Origin: Clostridia bacterium
GTDB taxonomy: Bacteria > Bacillota > Clostridia > Christensenellales > Aristaeellaceae
Reading direction: 5' to 3'
Assembly: GCA_016295665.1 (NCBI GenBank)
Contig: JAEDKS010000035.1
Span: 1-17,108 of the forward strand
Length of the DNA: 17,108 nt
Shown: positions 14,107 through 17,108 of the stretch, piece by piece
Numbering within the stretch: the first letter of the stretch is position 1
Layout: every line of letters begins with the position of its first letter
The notes under the pieces: model-generated
What the model saw: the letters and a program-made list of their open reading frames with translations, nothing else
The model's database searches: none
What the model was told of the DNA's origin: nothing
Program-made: the position numbers and the translations under genes

Positions 14107-14122
14107 ATCTACATATGTCGAT
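14107..14122. promoter_or_regulatory. Second candidate ArsR operator, before permease
   Basis: ATCTACATATGTCGAT is a 16-bp palindrome with one mismatched pair, lying between the arsR stop and the permease ribosome binding site. It shares the ATCGAC half-site with the palindrome at the arsR promoter. No second promoter is evident here, so it may act as an internal operator or a remnant. Confidence 0.5.
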
Positions 14123-14146
14123 GTTTGCTGCACAAAAGCAGATCGC

Positions 14147-14431
14147 CTATGCCCTCAGCTGCAGCACCTCCGCCAGCAGCGCCAGTGCCTGCTCGCCACC
14201 CTCCCGGTTCAGGGAGTAGTGCGTCCACTTGCCCTCGTGCCGGGATCGCACCACGCCGGCATCGCAGAGGATGCGCATGTGGTGGGACAGGGTGGACTGA
14301 CCGATCGCCAGCTCAATCTGAAGCCGGCAGGCGCACTTCTCCCCCGTGGACAGCAGCCGCAGAATCGCCAGCCGGTTCTCGTCGCAGAAGGCCTTGAACA
14401 CCCGTGCCTGCTGCTCCAGCGTCATGTCCAT
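14147..14431 (-). CDS. ArsR/SmtB family transcriptional regulator
   Basis: A 94-residue winged-helix repressor, usual length for the family. The DNA-recognition helix reads GQSTLSHHMRILCDAGVV (44-61) and the wing RSRHEGKWTHYSLN (62-75). The alpha-3 region carries EKCACRLQ with Cys33 and Cys35, the position of the ELCVCDL metalloid site of ArsR; Cys16 and Cys56 are possible further ligands. Known members leave the DNA when they bind As(III), Sb(III) or similar. The start at 14431 follows GGGAGG by 7 bases on the minus strand; the longer frame upstream covers the promoter. It heads the operon with the permease and thioredoxin-fold gene and probably represses them through the palindrome overlapping its own promoter. 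Confidence 0.92.
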   Translation of the reverse strand: MDMTLEQQARVFKAFCDENRLAILRLLSTGEKCACRLQIELAIGQSTLSHHMRILCDAGVVRSRHEGKWTHYSLNREGGEQALALLAEVLQLRA

Positions 14432-14444
14432 GATGTTACCTCCC

Positions 14445-14468
14445 ATCGACGCTTTTCGATGCGTCGAT
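14445..14468. promoter_or_regulatory. Candidate ArsR operator at the arsR promoter
   Basis: ATCGACGC (14445-14452) and GCGTCGAT (14461-14468) form a perfect 8-bp inverted repeat with 8 bases between. It lies directly downstream of the -10 box, across the expected transcription start, the usual place for autorepression. The start of the spacer also contains an ATCGA copy on the minus strand. Confidence 0.7.
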
Positions 14469-14497
14469 ATGATACCACGCGCAGGCCGCCCTGTCAA
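14469..14497 (-). promoter_or_regulatory. Promoter of the arsR operon
   Basis: On the minus strand, a perfect -35 TTGACA (14492-14497) and a -10 TATCAT (14469-14474) are separated by 17 bases. It begins only 11 bases after the T-run of the preceding minus-strand terminator. Confidence 0.85.
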
Positions 14498-14508
14498 GCC
14501 CCCGCCGC

Positions 14509-14538
14509 AAAAAAAGAGAGCGGCTGCCGCGCCGCTCC
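14509..14538 (-). terminator. Terminator after the CmpB-domain gene
   Basis: Read on the minus strand, GAGCGGC (14531-14537) pairs with GCCGCTC (14518-14524) around a 6-base loop and is followed by TCTTTTTTT. It separates the double CmpB gene from the arsR promoter just downstream. Confidence 0.85.
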
Positions 14539-14545
14539 CTGTACT

Positions 14546-15925
14546 TCATTCCGCCGCTTCGCTTTCCGATGCAGCGCCGCCTTCCGCCGCGTCCTCCGGG
14601 GATGCCTCGTCCCCCGCTTCCTCCTGCGGGGCCTTCTTCTCCGTGACCACCATGTTCTGCCAGCGATGGGTCATGAAGTCATCGTCATACTGGCTGTCCA
14701 GGAACGCTTCGAAGCTGTTCGCCGGCTCCGGGCGCACCTGACGGCTGTCAAAGCGCAGCATGGCGGCGCTGGTCAGCAGCGCGTTCGCCACCATGAAGCA
14801 CACCACCACCCAGGTGATGACCTTGCCGATGACCGCCGGCAGCTTCTCAATCCACTTCGACATGAACGGGTACAGAATCTTCACCCAGATGACCGCCAGC
14901 GCGCCCCAGCAGAAGCAGTACAGCACGTTGGTGCGCCCGCCGATGTTGAGGGGCATCCAGCTGTAGTCCCAGAACACCGTGCCGAACACGATCTCGGTGA
15001 ACAGGCTGCACATGTACTCGTACACGCCGCCAATCACGAAGCCCGCCAGGAACACATACCGGTCGTGCTTCCCCGCCAGCGGCTGGAGCGTGATGGTCAG
15101 CAGCACGCCGCCCAGCCCCCAGACGAAGCTGAAGGGGCCGTACAGCACGCTCGAGCGGCTGAAGAACTGTCCGCCGATCACGCCGGAGATGGTCTCGATG
15201 ATGTCCCCCAGCAGGGCACAGACCAGAAACACCCAGATGAGCTTGTCAAAGCACAGCCCCTTGGCGAAGGTGTAGGTGCCCTCCTCCTCCGGCTCGGTCT
15301 CCCGGATACCCGGATAGGCCTTCTTCAGCCTGCGCCAGATAGCGCTGAACAGCCGCGCCGACAGCCAGCCCTGACTGCCCTCCTCCTGCCGCTTCTGGTA
15401 GGAGGCGCCGTCCCCCTTGCGCATGGCGATGAGCACGGTTACAAAGTCGAACAGAATCAGCGCCAGCAGCACCAGCACCACGATCAGCTCAACCACCCAG
15501 GGCACCAGCGCCAGCCCCGCCATGAGGATGGGATGCAGCACCAGATAGGCCCCGTAGTAGGCCGCAGCGATCACCAGCGAGGACACCAGGCCCTTGCCGC
15601 TGCCGGAGAACAGCCGCTCCCGGTCGGAGCCCCACTGGAGCCGGGGGCTCATGCGGCGCATCAGGAAGCCCGACAGGCTCTCCACCACGGAGACGATCAT
15701 CAGCGTTGCCACATACTGATAGAAGTAGTTGCCCTCCAGAGACGGCAGCACGATCACCAGCAGGTCAAAGGTCACGCCATAGGAGATGAGCAGCGGCAGC
15801 GTCAGCACGCCGCGATTGTAGAACCTGCGCCGGGTCACGGCGTACCAGGTGGCCTCCAGCACCCAGCCCAGAAAGGAATACAGAATCAGATCAACGCCCA
15901 GGTCAAGCCATGTGATCGTGGTCAT
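14546..15925 (-). CDS. Double CmpB-domain (ABC transporter type IV-like) membrane protein
   Basis: A 459-residue multi-pass membrane protein with two copies of the PF06541 (ABC_trans_CmpB) unit. Copy one starts at LYSFLGWVLEATWYAVTRRR (15-34) with FYNRGVL. Copy two (about 240-400) has FLVCALLGDIIETISG, RSSVLYGPFSFVWGLGGV, VYEYMCSLFTEIVFGTVFWDYS and PLNIGGRTNVLYCFCWGAL. A charged loop (about 172-235) separates them. After the last helices comes a tail of about 70 residues ending in an acidic, alanine-rich stretch. The family's function is not established despite its name. The start at 15925 follows GGGAGG by 7 bases on the minus strand; the ORF upstream of it crosses the promoter. It is a single-gene transcript with its own promoter and terminator. 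Confidence 0.82.
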   Translation of the reverse strand: MTTITWLDLGVDLILYSFLGWVLEATWYAVTRRRFYNRGVLTLPLLISYGVTFDLLVIVLPSLEGNYFYQYVATLMIVSVVESLSGFLMRRMSPRLQWGSDRERLFSGSGKGLVSSLVIAAAYYGAYLVLHPILMAGLALVPWVVELIVVLVLLALILFDFVTVLIAMRKGDGASYQKRQEEGSQGWLSARLFSAIWRRLKKAYPGIRETEPEEEGTYTFAKGLCFDKLIWVFLVCALLGDIIETISGVIGGQFFSRSSVLYGPFSFVWGLGGVLLTITLQPLAGKHDRYVFLAGFVIGGVYEYMCSLFTEIVFGTVFWDYSWMPLNIGGRTNVLYCFCWGALAVIWVKILYPFMSKWIEKLPAVIGKVITWVVVCFMVANALLTSAAMLRFDSRQVRPEPANSFEAFLDSQYDDDFMTHRWQNMVVTEKKAPQEEAGDEASPEDAAEGGAASESEAAE

Positions 15926-15954
15926 CCCGGCACCTCCCGCCTTTGTATAGGGGT

Positions 15955-15983
15955 AGCATAGCATAAGCCGCCCATGATTGCAA
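15955..15983 (-). promoter_or_regulatory. Promoter of the CmpB-domain gene
   Basis: On the minus strand, -35 TTGCAA (15978-15983) and -10 TATGCT (15955-15960) are 17 bases apart, giving a leader of about 22 bases that carries the ribosome binding site. Confidence 0.65.
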
Positions 15984-16039
15984 GGCCGCAGGGCCATCTT
16001 GTGCCCGGTGATTTTTTCCATGGCCTCCCCGGGGCCGCC

Positions 16040-16072
16040 AAAAGGGGAGCAGGAATCCGCTTCCTGCTCCCC
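16040..16072 (-). terminator. Terminator after the HtrA-type protease gene
   Basis: Minus strand: GGGGAGCAGGAA pairs with TTCCTGCTCCCC (plus-strand 16044-16055 and 16061-16072), a perfect 12-bp stem with a 5-base loop, followed by TTTT (16040-16043). Confidence 0.9.
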
Positions 16073-16086
16073 GTCCGTCAGCGCGC

Positions 16087-17106
16087 TTACTGCTTGACGT
16101 CATCCATCACCGCCAGGGTGATCTCCAGATCCACATACGAGCCGTCGGGAATCTCGTCCATGCTGGTGAGATCCGCCAGACCGGGCACGCGGTAGACCTT
16201 GACCTGCAGGGTGTCGCCGGCCTTGTACTCCGCCACGATGCTCTGCAGCGCGGAGGTGCTGGTGATGACGTTATCGTTCACGTCCACGATGATGTCGCCC
16301 ACCTGCATGCCCGCCGCCTCGGCAGGGCTGCCGCTCTCCACCTCGGACACGTACACGCCCTTGGGCAGCGTGCCGTTCATCACGGCGGAGGAGTTGGCGT
16401 TCATCGAGGCGATGGTGATGCCCATGCGGGGCTTGCCGCTCAGGTTGATGCCGTTGTCGGCAGCCGTCTCCTTGCTCTCGGAGGGCGTCACCTCGGGGGT
16501 CTTGATCTTGCCGGAGAGCACGTCCTCAATCAGGGGCTTGGCGGCATTGATCGGGATGCACATGCCGATGCCCTCCACCGTGGCGCCGGAGTAATAGCTG
16601 CCGGTGTACTTCAGGGAGGGAATGCCCATCAGCTCGCCGGTCACGGAGAACATGCCGCCGCCGGAGTTGCCGGAGTTGATGGCTGCGTCCACCTGAATCA
16701 TGGCGTTGGAGATGGTTTCCTTGCGCCCGTACTTGTCATAGGTCTCGGATTCCACGGAGCGGTTCAGCGCGGACACGATGCCCACGGTGGTCGTCTTGGT
16801 GAAGCCCAGCGGATTGCCGATGCAGATGGCCCAGTCGCCGACCAGCAAACTGTCGCTGTCGCCCAGCGTGACGGCGGGCAGGGTGCACTCGGGCGCGTAG
16901 ATGATGGCCGCATCCAGATTCTCGTCATAAGCCACGAGGGAGGCGGCGGACTCAACGGTCTCGCCCGCGTCGTCGGTGACGGTCACCTTCAGGCTGGAGG
17001 CATCCTCCACCACATGGTAGTTCGTCAGCACGAAGCCCTCGCCGATGACCACGCCGGAGCCGGTGGAAGCCAGCTGCTCACGGGTTTCGGGCTCCTGATT
17101 GTTGCG
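16087..17106 (-). CDS. HtrA/DegP-type serine protease, 5' end outside window
   Basis: A trypsin-like protease with one PDZ domain, seen here as 339 C-terminal residues; the start and any membrane anchor lie beyond the right edge. Numbering from the first visible codon, the catalytic triad is His31 (TNYHVVEDA), Asp65 (DENLDAAII) and Ser148 (NSGNSGGGMF). The oxyanion loop and DWAICIGNPLGF strand are normal for the family. After a short linker (about 205-225) a PDZ domain follows (GITIASM... GSPAEAAGMQVGDIIVDVNDN), and the protein ends in an acidic tail. In Gram-positive bacteria such proteins are usually membrane-anchored and degrade or refold exported proteins. A GTG at 17052 falls inside the protease fold and is not the start. 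A strong terminator closes the gene. Confidence 0.94.
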   Translation of the reverse strand, partial: RNNQEPETREQLASTGSGVVIGEGFVLTNYHVVEDASSLKVTVTDDAGETVESAASLVAYDENLDAAIIYAPECTLPAVTLGDSDSLLVGDWAICIGNPLGFTKTTTVGIVSALNRSVESETYDKYGRKETISNAMIQVDAAINSGNSGGGMFSVTGELMGIPSLKYTGSYYSGATVEGIGMCIPINAAKPLIEDVLSGKIKTPEVTPSESKETAADNGINLSGKPRMGITIASMNANSSAVMNGTLPKGVYVSEVESGSPAEAAGMQVGDIIVDVNDNVITSTSALQSIVAEYKAGDTLQVKVYRVPGLADLTSMDEIPDGSYVDLEITLAVMDDVKQ

Positions 17107-17108
17107 CC

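Noticed and set aside
14219..15961. 580-residue plus-strand ORF opposite the CmpB-domain gene
   Set aside because: It is His/Gln/Arg-rich antisense sequence without motifs. The minus-strand gene is supported by its promoter, ribosome binding site, terminator and domain content.

Overview
The window looks like a chromosomal stretch from a GC-rich member of the Firmicutes (class Clostridia, probably a gut Oscillospirales- or Christensenellales-type organism). The evidence is the uniform AGGAGG-type ribosome binding sites, TTGACA/TATAAT-type promoters, U-tailed hairpin terminators and typical Firmicutes families: an MsmX/UgpC-type sugar ATPase, TrkA/TrkH, an ArsR-permease-thioredoxin operon and a double CmpB-domain membrane protein. 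No rRNA or other phylogenetic marker is present, so the taxonomic call is an inference.

Bases 1 to about 2248 are the end of an integrative mobile element. They hold the tail of an unidentified gene, a repeat-rich non-coding stretch, an excisionase-like gene (xis) and a tyrosine integrase (int). Int sits behind its own promoter, a leader hairpin and a 12-bp inverted repeat, and is followed by short direct repeats. The element abuts the 3' end of a tRNA-Arg(CCG) gene on the minus strand, a classic attachment site. This part is visibly less GC-rich than what follows.

The chromosome proper starts with the tRNA, which has its own promoter and terminator. Next comes a minus-strand pair encoding an HlyD/RND-type adaptor and a MacB/FtsX-type permease with overlapping ATGA, and no cognate ATPase beside them. 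Divergent from these is a strongly biased, probably highly expressed CUT1-type sugar-transport ATPase without its own permeases. Then come trkA (TTG start) and trkH for potassium uptake, a bidirectional terminator, and a minus-strand pair of glycosyltransferases (GT4 then GT2, ATGA overlap).

Divergent from the glycosyltransferases, behind a near-consensus promoter, is a single gene that fuses an N-terminal rhodanese domain to a TtcA-like PP-loop tRNA thiolase with an altered C-terminal cysteine cluster. Convergent with it is a minus-strand operon of arsR, a DUF318/ArsP-type permease, and a thioredoxin-fold protein with a very cysteine-rich N-terminal extension. Two palindromic candidate ArsR sites lie in this operon. 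The window closes with a minus-strand double CmpB-domain membrane protein and a 5'-truncated HtrA/DegP-type serine protease with a PDZ domain.

The most novel points are the rhodanese-TtcA fusion, the cysteine-rich redox protein with its two-operator metalloid operon, and the symmetrical control region in front of the integrase.
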